DNA of 64,000 nucleotides from Algiphilus aromaticivorans DG1253 (GTDB taxonomy: Bacteria; Pseudomonadota; Gammaproteobacteria; Nevskiales; Nevskiaceae), in assembly GCF_000733765.1 (NCBI RefSeq), contig NZ_JPOG01000001.1, positions 2,852,001 through 2,916,000 of the forward strand, read 5' to 3'. The stretch's first letter is position 1, and every line of letters begins with the position of its first letter. Of the stretch, positions 34,611 to 43,699 are shown one piece after another. The notes below the pieces were generated by a model that was not told where the DNA came from, made no database searches, and worked only from the letters and a program-made list of their open reading frames with translations. The translations under genes were made by a program, and so were the position numbers.

Positions 34611-35028
34611 AGCCACAGATTGCGCAGATTCTTTTCAGTTCGGCAGCGATGTCGCGAAGCGACGAGCCGTTTTTGGAACGTGCCCTTTGAGGGCGGCCGG
34701 GCCGGGCGGCGCGCGCAGGGTCCGCGAGGCAGGGATGCCGAGCGAGCGCGACCAGGCCAGGGATGGCCTGTTCGCGCGCGTCCCGAGCACGGCGCTCGGC
34801 CCGGGAACCTGCCGCGGCGCAGCCGCGGCAGGCCGCCCGGCGGGCACACTGGCTTTGGTTACTTTGGCCGAAACCAAAGTAACCCGCGCCGGTCGAGCGG
34901 CGACGTCCGGTAGCGCCACTGCTATAAGGCGCGGAACCCGCAAGCACAAAGGGTTCTAATGGGGCCGTTGGCTGAAGCATGAAGATAACCAGAAAGTAAT
35001 ATTTTGAGAGTCCGTGCAATCTGTGGCT
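34611..35028. mobile_element. 418-bp non-coding element with 22-bp terminal inverted repeats (MITE-like)
   Basis: The left end AGCCACAGATTGCGCAGATT.. (34611-34632) and the reverse complement of the right end AGCCACAGATTGCACGGACT.. (35007-35028) match at 19 of 22 bases, the first 13 identical. Inside are two perfect hairpins with 11-bp stems: CCTGCCGCGGC/GCCGCGGCAGG (34808-34832, 3-nt loop) and GGTTACTTTGG/CCAAAGTAACC (34857-34884, 6-nt loop). No credible gene is inside; short open frames look like by-products of GC content. The right end stops 1 bp before the nitrilase stop codon. No clear target-site duplication. Related half-copies of the end sequence occur at 63472 and 63514. It fills the 475-bp gap between tldD and the nitrilase gene. 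Confidence 0.65.
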
Positions 35029-35029
35029 A

Positions 35030-35851
35030 TCAGACAAAACGCCGATGCGTCAGCGCCGGGAAGCGACGCCGCAGCGCCGCCTGCGCGGCGAGATCCAGCT
35101 CCGCCACTGCCAGGCCGGGCGCGTTGTTGCATTCGGCCAGCAGTTCGCCCCAGGGCCCGACGATGCGGCTGTGCCCCCACGTCGCCCGCCCGTCGGCATG
35201 GGTGCCGCACTGGTTGGGGGCCAGCACGAAGCACTGGTTCTCGATGGCGCGCGCGGCCAGCAGCGGCGCCCAGTGATCGCGGCCGGTGGCCTGGGTAAAG
35301 GCCGACGGCACGGCCAGCCAGAGCGCGCCTTCTTCGACCTGCCGGCGATAGAGCTCGGGAAAGCGCAGGTCGTAGCAAACCGACAGCCCACCGCGGCCCC
35401 CAGGCCCGTCGCTGAGCACTGCGCGCGCCGGCCCCGGCGCGATGGTCGCGGACTCCCGGTAACTGCGGCCATCGGCGCCCTCGACATCGAAGAGATGCGC
35501 CTTGTCGTAACGGGCGCGCGGCCGCCCTTGATCGTCGTAGACGATACAGGCGGCGATGATGCGATGCGGCTCCTCCGGGTCGGCCAGCGCGATGGTGCCG
35601 GCAATCAGCCACATGCCGTGGCGCCGCGCCAACTCGGCGCAGGCCCCTTGGATCGGGCCCGAGCCCGGCCTCTCGGCGATGGCGAGCTTGTCGACGGCGC
35701 GCGCGCCCATGTAGGCGAAGTTCTCGGGCAGCGCCAGCAGGCGCACGCCTTCGCCGGCGGCGTCGGCGGCCGCCGCGCGCAGCGTCGCCAGATTGGCGTC
35801 GACATCATTGGCGCTGCACATCTGCAGCACGGCGGCGCGCACTCGGCTCAT
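35030..35851 (-). CDS. Nitrilase-superfamily amidohydrolase (Nit1/YbeM-like)
   Basis: 273 residues with the Glu-Lys-Cys triad: LLALPENFAYM (Glu43), YDKAHLFDVE (Lys) and SVCYDLRFPELYRRQ (Cys). The family segments GDHWAPLLAARAIENQCFVLAPNQCG-like (in parts) and WGHSRIVGPWGELLAE match the Nit1/deaminated-glutathione amidase branch, a metabolite-repair enzyme that hydrolyses deaminated glutathione. Cytosolic. The ATG overlaps the yhdP stop (ATGA), so it is coupled to yhdP, as in many Gammaproteobacteria. The inverted-repeat element ends 1 bp beyond its stop codon. Confidence 0.9.
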   Translation of the reverse strand: MSRVRAAVLQMCSANDVDANLATLRAAAADAAGEGVRLLALPENFAYMGARAVDKLAIAERPGSGPIQGACAELARRHGMWLIAGTIALADPEEPHRIIAACIVYDDQGRPRARYDKAHLFDVEGADGRSYRESATIAPGPARAVLSDGPGGRGGLSVCYDLRFPELYRRQVEEGALWLAVPSAFTQATGRDHWAPLLAARAIENQCFVLAPNQCGTHADGRATWGHSRIVGPWGELLAECNNAPGLAVAELDLAAQAALRRRFPALTHRRFV

Positions 35852-38800
35852 CGTCGCGTTTCCCTGTCAGTGGTGGCGATATTCTCGGGAATGATGCGCG
35901 GGTCGCTCCAGTCCCCCACCAGCCGGTACTCGATGCGCGTGGCCGCTTCGATGGGCGTCTCGAAGAGCTCGCGCGCCAGCAGCGCAATGCCGACGCCGAT
36001 GGGCCCGCCGAGAACCGCACCGCCAAGCGTCATGCCGCCGGACAGGTCGGGGTAGATACTGATGCGCTGATCGTAGTCGCGCGCGGCCAACCCGACGCGG
36101 CCGCGCACGTCCACGCGCAGCGAGGGCCCTTCCAGGCTCAGATCCTCGGTGCGTGCGTCGCCGCCGCCGAGACGGAAGCTGCCTCCCAGGCGATCGAAGG
36201 CCAGTCCGCCCTCGGTGACGTCGCGGAAATCCAGTCCCAGGCGACGCGGCAGTGCAAAGAAATTGAAAAGCCCCAGCATGCGTCCGGCACCGGGCTCGAC
36301 TGCCGCCAAGGTGCCCTCGGTGGCCTCCACCGACAGCCTGCCTTCAGCGCCCGCGAGCTGCGCCAGGCGCTCCATTTCCGACCAGCGCAGGCTGGCGCTG
36401 GCGCGAAAATTCCTGGCCGAGAGCGTACGGGCATAGCCCAGCGCACTGAGCAGCGGATCGATGCGCGCGGTACGCAGCTCGGCCTCCAGCTGCATGCGCG
36501 TGGCAGCGTCAGGCGCCGCATCGGGCCGCTGCCAGACACCGCTGCCTTCCAGATCAAGCACACCGTCAGCCACCCGCAGCCGCGACAGGCGCAGCCCGCC
36601 TTCGGTCGCCTCCAGCCGCATATCAAGCTGACCGAGGCGCAGATCGTCGAGCAGCAGATCGGCAACCAGCAGATCCGCCGACGGCAGCTGCGCGGGGTCG
36701 AGCGTTGCGCGCGTCATCGCATCCCTCTCACCCTCCGCGGCATCAGACGCAGCGTTGGCGGTCTCCGCGCGGGAACGACGCAGCCGCAAGCGCTCGAAGC
36801 GCCCCTCGAAATGCTTGCGGGCGTCGCCACTGATGCGCAGCTCGCCGCGCGAAGCGCCGTCGACCCACAGCTTCTGGCCCTCACCGTCATCCATCAGCCG
36901 CAGCGCGATGTCGGGGACCGCGAAGGCGCCAATGCGCAGCGCGTCGGTGGTCAGATCCAGTCCCTTCAGTCCCGTGACCTGCTCGGGACCGGCCATTGCC
37001 GGGTCTCCTCCGTCGGCCGCCGCAGCCTCGATATCGTGGCCCAGCGCCATCCACTCCGGCAACGGCAGCGCGTCGGCGTGCCCGCTCACATGCAGGCCGT
37101 CACCATCGCCATCGCCTTCCGGCATGCGGCCGGGGCCGAGATGCAGCTGCGTGTGGCGGCCATCGAGACGCAGCGCCAGGCGTCCCGGAAGGCGCAGCGC
37201 CATGCGCGCAACGCGCCCTTCGGCGAGTTGTGCGTCAACCCGGATCGGGTCGCGCACCGAATCCGGCCGCAGATCCAGTGGCGCCGGCAGATCCGCCGCC
37301 AGCCCGCGGCTATCGAGGGTCAGCGCCAGCTCGTTGAAGCCGTCGGTGGGGGCCAACGCCAGATCCATCGACAGCGGTACATCACCGCTCAGTCGCGGAC
37401 GCAACCAACTCGGCAGCAGCCGCACCAGGCTTTGCGGATCGTCCATGTTGATTCGGCTTTCAGCCATCAGGTGTGGCACGCCATCGTGCGTATCCAGCCG
37501 CGCGCTGACATCGCGTCCGTGCAGCCGAGCCTCCAGCACCTCGGCGGCCACCGCCTCGTTGACGAAGTGGATGCGGCCCCGGATGTCGCGGAAGGTCGCG
37601 TCGATGGCTTCGACATCCAGCTCGGCACCGGCGAGGGTCACACTGCCTTCGGCCGTGGTGGCGGGCCGGTTCTTGAGCGGCAGGGTCAAGGCGAAATCAA
37701 GCGCCGCCTCGCCGCGCCCTCGCGTGCGCTCGGTCAGGCCTCTGAGGCGGCCAGCCAGCGGACTGTCGCGCAGCATCGCGTACCAATCATCCAGCGCCGC
37801 GCTGTGGCTCGCCTCGGCGCGCAGCACAGCCTCGCGAAAGTCGGTAATACCGACCCGCACATCGCGCAGCTGCAGCCCCGCCATCGTGGCGCGCTTGGCC
37901 GTGACGGCCATGCCGTCGGTGTCGATGGCTACGCTACCGGAGACAGCTTCGGCACGCGGCCAGTCGGGATGAAAGCGCATGGCGGCGTCCTCGACAACGA
38001 GGTCGATGGAGAGCTGGGTATCCGGCGCCTTCCACAGCTCCGGCGCCAGCCGCGCAGCGAAGTGGAGTCGGCCTTCCGGCACACGCGCTTGCTCGATGGC
38101 GCGTGCCAGATAATCGCGCAGCTCCGGCTTCCACTTGCGCGGCATGAAGGGCTTGGCGTGCTCGACGTCGTCGGCCCTCAGCGCCATGTCCAACTCCAGC
38201 GTGGGCGCGCCCTCGGGCAGGAAACGCAGCGCCCCCCCGCCCTCGGCACGCAGGCTGTCGATGGCCAGCGCGACGTCATCGAAGCGCAGCGTCCGGCTGC
38301 CGTCCTCCTCAATCTGCCAGACCAGCGCACCGGCAGCGCGGTCCATGCGCAGCGGCGCAAAGAGATGGGCGTTCAGCTCCACCGTGAGCGGCTGCTCTTC
38401 GAGCTGCAGGCGTCCTGTGGCGCCGTCACCGTTGACGCGTCCAGACAACCCCGCAACGCCATACGTCTCCCCATGCAAGGCGACATTCTCCAGACGCGCC
38501 TCAATGGTTTCCAGCACGGGATCGTTCCCTCCCCAGCTCAGCCGAAGCTGCGTCAGCGCCCCCTCCAGTCGAGGCCACTGCGCGCCGCCGGCGGCGCGCA
38601 GCACGGGCGAGACTACAGCCAGCTCCAAGCGTCGCGCGTGCAGACTGCCTCCGCCGGCCTCGGGCCGATAGCTCAGCTGCAGCCCCTCGCTTTGCGACTC
38701 GCCGGCGAGAGTCAGACGCTGGAGAGCGACGTCGAGTTGATCGTCGGCCAGATGTGCGTTGAGCACACCGTGCAGATCCTCAAGCCGATCATCCCCGCCG

Positions 38801-39657
38801 GCGCCGACGACATGCCTGGCGCGGGCATCCAGGCTCAGGATCCAACTGCCGTCATTGCCACGACCCTGGCTGCGCAACTCGGCACGCAAGCGGCCACCCT
38901 CTATGCGCCCCGAGGGGGCATCGGGGTATAGACGGCCGAGGCTGGTGGCGAGATCGTGCGAGCCGTCGAAGGCCAGCTGCCAGCTGTGTCGCCAGCTCGC
39001 CGGATCGGCCGGCTCACCGGAGACGACGCCATTGGCCGTCAGGCGGCCGCTGCGTTCGGCGTCGTGCAGGGTTGCACGCAGGCGCCAGCCGCCGCGCTCC
39101 GGGAGTAGCCGCGCCTCCTGCAGATGCGCACTGACTGGCAAGGCGCTGTGCAGGGGCAGCGCGGTGATCCCGAAGTCGCGCACGGTGATCGCCTCGAAGC
39201 GTGCGGCCAGGCGCTGCAGCGCCAACGGGTCGAAGCCGTCGCCGTCACCGCCACTGCCGAAGCGCCAGCCACTCTCGTCTTCCTGCAGACGTAGCTCGGA
39301 ACCGGCCAGCTGCAGCCGGTTCAGCCGCAGGGCGCCCTCCAGCAGACCGCCCGGTGCCACCCCCAGCCGGGCGCGCGCCACACGCAGCTTGGCGTCGCCG
39401 GTGTCGCCCATCATCAGCTGCACATCGCGTAGTGCCAGTAGCGGCCGGAAACCCTGCCAGACGATGCGTGCCTCACCGATACGCGCCGGGGCGCCGGTCG
39501 CGTCTGCGAGCCGCGCCTCGATCATGGGACGCTGGGCAAGCAGCCAGGCGTTGGCCGCGGCCTGCAAGGCCACGGATACCGTCACGCCGATGAGCAGCGC
39601 CCATGCCGCCGTCACCCGCATGCGGCCGCGCTGGCGCCTGGCCGGAGTGCGCCGCAT
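35848..39657 (-). CDS. yhdP: YhdP, AsmA-like intermembrane phospholipid transport protein
   Basis: The ATG at 39657, 2 bp past the rng stop, gives 1269 residues, a normal YhdP length; the open frame upstream lies inside rng and is not coding. One N-terminal membrane span (RVTAAWALLIGVTVSVALQAA) anchors a long periplasmic repetitive beta structure (DUF3971/AsmA-like, rich in LxLxxxxxxG strands), ending with the conserved C-terminal block GRVGLAARDYDQRISIYPDLSGG and GPIGVGIALLARELF. YhdP, TamB and YdbH form bridges that move phospholipids from inner to outer membrane. The order rng-yhdP-nitrilase is conserved. Confidence 0.95.
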   Translation of the reverse strand: MRRTPARRQRGRMRVTAAWALLIGVTVSVALQAAANAWLLAQRPMIEARLADATGAPARIGEARIVWQGFRPLLALRDVQLMMGDTGDAKLRVARARLGVAPGGLLEGALRLNRLQLAGSELRLQEDESGWRFGSGGDGDGFDPLALQRLAARFEAITVRDFGITALPLHSALPVSAHLQEARLLPERGGWRLRATLHDAERSGRLTANGVVSGEPADPASWRHSWQLAFDGSHDLATSLGRLYPDAPSGRIEGGRLRAELRSQGRGNDGSWILSLDARARHVVGAGGDDRLEDLHGVLNAHLADDQLDVALQRLTLAGESQSEGLQLSYRPEAGGGSLHARRLELAVVSPVLRAAGGAQWPRLEGALTQLRLSWGGNDPVLETIEARLENVALHGETYGVAGLSGRVNGDGATGRLQLEEQPLTVELNAHLFAPLRMDRAAGALVWQIEEDGSRTLRFDDVALAIDSLRAEGGGALRFLPEGAPTLELDMALRADDVEHAKPFMPRKWKPELRDYLARAIEQARVPEGRLHFAARLAPELWKAPDTQLSIDLVVEDAAMRFHPDWPRAEAVSGSVAIDTDGMAVTAKRATMAGLQLRDVRVGITDFREAVLRAEASHSAALDDWYAMLRDSPLAGRLRGLTERTRGRGEAALDFALTLPLKNRPATTAEGSVTLAGAELDVEAIDATFRDIRGRIHFVNEAVAAEVLEARLHGRDVSARLDTHDGVPHLMAESRINMDDPQSLVRLLPSWLRPRLSGDVPLSMDLALAPTDGFNELALTLDSRGLAADLPAPLDLRPDSVRDPIRVDAQLAEGRVARMALRLPGRLALRLDGRHTQLHLGPGRMPEGDGDGDGLHVSGHADALPLPEWMALGHDIEAAAADGGDPAMAGPEQVTGLKGLDLTTDALRIGAFAVPDIALRLMDDGEGQKLWVDGASRGELRISGDARKHFEGRFERLRLRRSRAETANAASDAAEGERDAMTRATLDPAQLPSADLLVADLLLDDLRLGQLDMRLEATEGGLRLSRLRVADGVLDLEGSGVWQRPDAAPDAATRMQLEAELRTARIDPLLSALGYARTLSARNFRASASLRWSEMERLAQLAGAEGRLSVEATEGTLAAVEPGAGRMLGLFNFFALPRRLGLDFRDVTEGGLAFDRLGGSFRLGGGDARTEDLSLEGPSLRVDVRGRVGLAARDYDQRISIYPDLSGGMTLGGAVLGGPIGVGIALLARELFETPIEAATRIEYRLVGDWSDPRIIPENIATTDRETRR

Positions 39658-39659
39658 GG

Positions 39660-41120
39660 CTACAGCGGCACCACGTCGAATGCGTCCTGTAGATAGGCCG
39701 TCTCGGGCTGCAGGCGCACCGGCCGCGCCAGCTGCTCCTCCAGCTCGGCCATGCCCATGGACAGCTCGTCGCGCAGCTGCTCGACCACCTGCGGCGCGGC
39801 GATGACGAGAAAGCCCTGGGCCTCGAACTGGCGCGCCGAGCGCTGGATCTCGCGGAAGATCTCGTAGCAGACCGTGTCCACGGTCTTGATGTAACCGCGC
39901 CCCTCGCAGGCCGGACAAGGCTCGCAGAGGATATGGCCCAGCGATTCGCGCGTGCGCTTGCGCGTCATCTCCACCAGCCCCAGCGGCGACACCGGGCAGA
40001 TCACCGAGCGTGCCGGGTCGCGCGCCAGGCAGCGCTCCAGCAAACGCGTGATCTGCTCGCGATGCGCGACATCCTGCATGTCGATGAAGTCGATGATAAT
40101 GATGCCGCCGAGATTGCGCAGCCTTAACTGACGCGCAATGGCCTGCGCAGCCTCCAGGTTGGTCTTGAGCGCCGTTTCCTCAAGGTTGCGGTAACCGGTG
40201 TACGCGCCGGTATTGACGTCGATCGTCGTCATCGCCTCGGTCTGGTCGATGACCAGATGCCCGCCCGACTTCAACGGCACGCGCCGATCCAGTGCGCGGT
40301 TGAGATCGTCCTCGACGCCGAAGAGGTCGAAGATAGGCGCGGCGCCGTCGTAGTGCTCGATGATGTCGACGGCCTGCGGGATGAAGGTGCCGGTGAAGCT
40401 CTTCAGCCGCGCGCACTCCTCGGCGCTGTCGACGCGCACGCGGTCGACGTCCACGCCCAGCAGATCGCGCAGGATGCGCATCGCCAGCGGCAGATCGCCG
40501 TGTACCAGCGTGCGCGGCTCGGCGCGCGCGGCCTCGCCACTGACTACTTGCCACAGCTTGTGCAGGAAGGCCAGGTCCTGCGCCAGCTGCTCTTCCGTGG
40601 CGCCCTCGCCGGCGGTGCGTACGATGACGCCGAAGCGCGGATCACTGTTTGCCACCAGATCGGTGACCAGGGCACGCAACCGCTCACGCTCGGCGTCATC
40701 CTCGATGCGCGCGGACACGCCCACATGCTGGTCCGAGGGCAGCAGCACCAGATAGCGCGAGGGAATGGATGGCAGCGTCGTCAGCCGTGCGCCCTTGCTG
40801 CCCAGCGGATCCTTGAGCACCTGCACCAGTACCTTCTGGCCCTCGGTCAGCAGGCTCGATATCTGCGGCGGCGCGGCGTCGCCGGTGTCGTTCAGGCGCA
40901 CCATGTCCGAGGCGTGCAGAAAGCCGGTGCGCTCCAGTCCGATGTCGACGAAGGCCGCCTGCATGCCGGGCAGCACACGCTGTACCTGGCCGACGTAGAG
41001 GTTCCCCACGAGCCCGTGTCGCAGGGCGCGCTGGACGTAGGCCTCCTGCACGACACCGCTTTCCACCAGCGCCACGCGCGTCTCCTGCGGCGCGATATTG
41101 ACGAGAATTTCGGTGCTCAA
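39660..41120 (-). CDS. rng: Ribonuclease G
   Basis: The start is read as TTG at 41118-41120, which overlaps the maf stop (TTGA) and yields (M)STEILVNIAPQETRVALVE, the standard RNase G N-terminus; 486 residues. S1 domain: VGNLYVGQVQRVLPGMQAAFVDIG. The RNase H-like/DNase I-like core shows VHGDLPLAMRILRDLL, GGHLVIDQTEAMTTIDVNTG and GGIIIIDFIDM, followed by the zinc-link CEPCPACEGRG. It cuts single-stranded AU-rich RNA, maturing the 16S rRNA 5' end and turning over some mRNAs. The non-ATG start plus overlap suggests coupling to maf. Confidence 0.96.
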   Translation of the reverse strand: MSTEILVNIAPQETRVALVESGVVQEAYVQRALRHGLVGNLYVGQVQRVLPGMQAAFVDIGLERTGFLHASDMVRLNDTGDAAPPQISSLLTEGQKVLVQVLKDPLGSKGARLTTLPSIPSRYLVLLPSDQHVGVSARIEDDAERERLRALVTDLVANSDPRFGVIVRTAGEGATEEQLAQDLAFLHKLWQVVSGEAARAEPRTLVHGDLPLAMRILRDLLGVDVDRVRVDSAEECARLKSFTGTFIPQAVDIIEHYDGAAPIFDLFGVEDDLNRALDRRVPLKSGGHLVIDQTEAMTTIDVNTGAYTGYRNLEETALKTNLEAAQAIARQLRLRNLGGIIIIDFIDMQDVAHREQITRLLERCLARDPARSVICPVSPLGLVEMTRKRTRESLGHILCEPCPACEGRGYIKTVDTVCYEIFREIQRSARQFEAQGFLVIAAPQVVEQLRDELSMGMAELEEQLARPVRLQPETAYLQDAFDVVPL

Positions 41121-41710
41121 AGCTGGGGGACCCCCGGGTGCACATCGAAGCGGGCCAGCAGCTCGATGGCCTCCACCAGCGGCAGGCCGATGACCGCGCT
41201 CACCGAGCCCTCCACGCTGCGCACCCAGCGCGCGGCATAGCCCTGGATGGCGTAGGCGCCAGCCTTGTCGGCCGGATCGCCGCTGGCCCAATAGGCCTCG
41301 GCGTCGCGCGGGGCGATCTCGGAGAAATGGATGGTGGTGATGGTCTGCACAATCTCCGGCGCGCCACCGTCAGCGGCCGCGGCCACCGCGCTGTGCACGC
41401 GATGGCTTCGCGCCGAAAGCGCTGCCAACATGGCCAGGGCATCGTCACGATCGCGCGGCTTGCCCAGCATGCGGCCGTCCAGCTCGACGTCGGTATCAGC
41501 GGCCAACACCACGGCCTCGGGATAGCGGGCTGCGGCGGCGCGCGCCTTGTCGCGCGCCATGCGCAGCGCGAAGTCAGCACCGGCCTCGCCGGCACGCGGC
41601 GTCTCCTCGATGTCGGGATCGCAGCTGTCGAAGACGAAGCCGATGTCGGCGAGCATGGCGCGGCGCCGGGGCGAGCGCGAGGCGAGAATCAGCGGGCGAT
41701 GGACGGGCAA
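41117..41710 (-). CDS. maf: Maf/YhdE-type nucleoside triphosphate pyrophosphatase
   Basis: 197 residues with the Maf signature LILASRSPRRRAMLADIGFVF, the catalytic ARDKARAAAARYPEAVVLAADTDVEL and GKPRDRDDALAMLAALSARSHRVHSAVA. YhdE-type Maf proteins hydrolyse dTTP, UTP and modified pyrimidine nucleotides and can affect septum formation. First gene of maf-rng-yhdP-nitrilase, with 4-bp or near-zero spacing throughout. About 70 bp separate its start from the msrA stop. Confidence 0.95.
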   Translation of the reverse strand: MPVHRPLILASRSPRRRAMLADIGFVFDSCDPDIEETPRAGEAGADFALRMARDKARAAAARYPEAVVLAADTDVELDGRMLGKPRDRDDALAMLAALSARSHRVHSAVAAAADGGAPEIVQTITTIHFSEIAPRDAEAYWASGDPADKAGAYAIQGYAARWVRSVEGSVSAVIGLPLVEAIELLARFDVHPGVPQL

Positions 41711-41782
41711 GGGGGCGACAGCCGGCGTCGAGAACGAAGCGGCATTGTCACACCGGCCGGCAGCGCTGTCAGCGTCGACCGC

Positions 41783-42382
41783 TCAGCCGGTGTCTTCGGG
41801 CAGGCGTCCGGCCTCTTCGCCCCACAGCTCGCGCAGGCGCGCATCGCGCCCACAGTTGAAGCGGTAGAACTTGTAACGCAGCGGATTCTTCTCGGCGTAG
41901 TCCTGGTGGTAAGCCTCCGCTTCAAAGAAGGGCGTCGCCGGCTCGATCTCGGTATGCACCTCGTCGAAACGCGCCGCGATCGGCTCCCGGCTCGCTTCGG
42001 CGATAGCGCGCTCCTCCTCGTTGCGGTAGTAGATGCCGCTGCGGTACTGGCTGCCGCGATCGCAGAACTGCCGATCCTCGACCGTCGGATCGATGTTGCG
42101 CCAATGAAAAGCCACCAACTCGCGATAACTGACCGTCTGCGGGTCGTAGTGCACGCGCACCGCCTCGGTATGGCCGGTACCGCCGCGGCTGACCTGCTTG
42201 TAGCTCGGGTCAGGAACATCGCCACCCATGTAGCCGGAGACGGCCTCGCTGACACCATCGAGCTTCTCGAAATCGGCTTCGGTGCACCAGAAGCAGCCGC
42301 CGGCGAAGTAGGCGACCGCTTCCTCCGCGCTCGCCGCACCGGGCAGCGCCAGCACCGCGGCAAGCAGAAGTGCGCGCATCAT
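41783..42382 (-). CDS. msrA: Peptide methionine-S-sulfoxide reductase, exported
   Basis: The ATG at 42382 overlaps the msrB stop (ATGA). 199 residues: a signal peptide (MMRALLLAAVLALPGAASA) then the MsrA core with GGCFWCTEADFEKLDGV (nucleophile Cys30), GYMGGDVPDPSYKQVSRGGTGHTEAVRVHYDP and FHWRNIDPT, and a C-terminal YRFNCGRD holding a possible resolving cysteine. It reduces S-methionine sulfoxide. The signal peptide places it in the periplasm, where it probably protects envelope proteins together with MsrB. Confidence 0.95.
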   Translation of the reverse strand: MMRALLLAAVLALPGAASAEEAVAYFAGGCFWCTEADFEKLDGVSEAVSGYMGGDVPDPSYKQVSRGGTGHTEAVRVHYDPQTVSYRELVAFHWRNIDPTVEDRQFCDRGSQYRSGIYYRNEEERAIAEASREPIAARFDEVHTEIEPATPFFEAEAYHQDYAEKNPLRYKFYRFNCGRDARLRELWGEEAGRLPEDTG

Positions 42383-42876
42383 CCGGCTGCCGGTAGGCGT
42401 GCCTCGGGTAGCGCCTCGCCCCCCGGCACGAAGCGCAGCGCCAGACCATTGTTGCAGTAGCGCTTGCCCGTCGGCTTCGGCCCGTCGTCGAAGACATGAC
42501 CCTGATGCCCGCCACAGCGCGCGCAGTGATACTCGGTGCGCGGCAGGATCATCTTGAAGTCGCGCTTGGTTTCTACGGCTTCCGGTAGCGTGTCGTAAAA
42601 GCTCGGCCAGCCCGTGCCACTGTCGTACTTGTGGTGACTGGCGAAAAGCGGAAGAAAGCAAGCCGCGCAAAGGAAGGTGCCCTCGCGCTTTTCATTATCG
42701 AGCGGCGAGCTGCCCGCTCGCTCGGTGCCCTCCTCGATGAGGATGGCGTAGGCATCGGGCTCGAGAACCTCGCGCCAGTATTGCTTTTCATCCTTGCTGA
42801 AGGCACCGACTCGCATGCTGATCACTCCCAAAGGCAGGGTCGCGGCGAGGGCCGCGATTAGATGGCGTCTTTCCAT
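42379..42876 (-). CDS. msrB: Peptide methionine-R-sulfoxide reductase, probably exported
   Basis: 165 residues. The MsrB core includes LPLFASHHKYDSGTGWPSFYD, RTEYHCARCGGHQGHVFDDGP and the catalytic KRYCNNGLALRF, with zinc-binding CxxC pairs CAAC and CARC. The N-terminus (MERRHLIAALAATLPLGVISM) resembles a signal peptide or anchor, and a Tat-like twin arginine (ERRHL) is present, though the rest of the Tat motif is weak. It reduces R-methionine sulfoxide, completing MsrA's stereochemical coverage; the two genes overlap by 4 bp. Confidence 0.94.
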   Translation of the reverse strand: MERRHLIAALAATLPLGVISMRVGAFSKDEKQYWREVLEPDAYAILIEEGTERAGSSPLDNEKREGTFLCAACFLPLFASHHKYDSGTGWPSFYDTLPEAVETKRDFKMILPRTEYHCARCGGHQGHVFDDGPKPTGKRYCNNGLALRFVPGGEALPEARLPAAG

Positions 42877-42954
42877 GGTGCGCTCCGGCGGATGGCAGAA
42901 CTATGTGGACCGCCAAGACGCGGCCACGTTCTGCCTACTACGCGCATCCCGGAC

Positions 42955-43323
42955 TCACGGACGCGCAAGATGGACGATCAGACACGCCCAGCCAACGATC
43001 AAGGCGACCCCGCCCAGCGGCGTGACCGCGCCCAGCACGCGAATGCCGGAGAGCGCCAGCACATAGAGGCTGCCCGAGAAGACCAGAACGCCCAGCGTGA
43101 ATGCCACTCCTGAAGCCGTCAGCCAGGCACCGGCCGCCTGCCGGGCCAGCAGCCCGACCGCCAACAGCGCCAGCGCGTGCCAGAACTGGTATTCCACGGC
43201 CGTGCGATAGATGGCGAGCATTTCTTCGGACAGCTGCCCGCGCAGGGCATGCGCCCCGAAAGCACCCGCGACCACGCCGAGCAGACCATAGATCGCACCG
43301 ATCAGCATCCAGGGACTGCTCAC
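42955..43323 (-). CDS. DUF423 family membrane protein
   Basis: The GTG at 43321-43323 overlaps the stop of the DUF4345 gene (GTGA); 122 residues. Four transmembrane helices with the DUF423 pattern: MLIGAIYGLLGVVAGAFGAHAL, AVEYQFWHALALL, FSGSLYVLALSG and the C-terminal AVTPLGGVALIVGWACLI. E. coli YgdD is a relative. Function is unknown. The open frame continues upstream into the neighbour, but the domain begins at this GTG. Confidence 0.9.
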   Translation of the reverse strand: MSSPWMLIGAIYGLLGVVAGAFGAHALRGQLSEEMLAIYRTAVEYQFWHALALLAVGLLARQAAGAWLTASGVAFTLGVLVFSGSLYVLALSGIRVLGAVTPLGGVALIVGWACLIVHLARP

Positions 43324-43697
43324 GCGGGCCTCCGTAGCAGCAGCGCCATTGCCAGCACCGCGCCGACCCATTCGATGGCGATGAAGGCGATGGCAAAGAC
43401 CGGCGGCGTGCCGTCGACGAACACCGACAGCGTGCGGCCGACGGCCAAGCCACCGAGGAATGCGAGCAGCACGGCCAGGCCCGTGCGCTGCCATTCGGCG
43501 CGCACCGCCCCCAGCGCGAAGAGCAGCCCGATGCCCAGATGCATGCCGCCGTAGTTGGCACGCACCTCGCCGAGCCAACCCGGTGTGGCCAGCTCCAGCC
43601 CATAGGGCGCCAGATGGCCGACCGGGTTGAGCAGCCCGTTAAGGCCGAGCGCCACGAACATCACCGCCGTGATGCCCAGCAGCCAGCGCGCAGCCAT
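43320..43697 (-). CDS. DUF4345-like small membrane protein
   Basis: The ATG at 43697 lies 3 bp past the stop of the oxidoreductase gene. 125 residues with four predicted membrane helices: ARWLLGITAVMFVALGLNGLL, a central YGGMHLGIGLLFALGA segment typical of DUF4345, TGLAVLLAFLGGLAVGR, and IAFIAIEWVGAVLAMALLLR. No known function. Overlapped by the DUF423 gene, so the three genes from 45094 down to 42955 read as one operon. Confidence 0.82.
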   Translation of the reverse strand: MAARWLLGITAVMFVALGLNGLLNPVGHLAPYGLELATPGWLGEVRANYGGMHLGIGLLFALGAVRAEWQRTGLAVLLAFLGGLAVGRTLSVFVDGTPPVFAIAFIAIEWVGAVLAMALLLRRPA

Positions 43698-43699
43698 GT

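Noticed and set aside
34635-34949. A 104-codon minus-strand frame inside the 418-bp inverted-repeat element.
   Set aside because: Its Arg/Pro/Ala-rich sequence spans both hairpins and looks like the by-product of repeat DNA; no ribosome site or domain.
36811-38931. A 706-codon plus-strand frame opposite yhdP.
   Set aside because: The protein reads as low-complexity, His/Arg/Gln-rich shadow sequence without domains; yhdP on the other strand is clearly coding.
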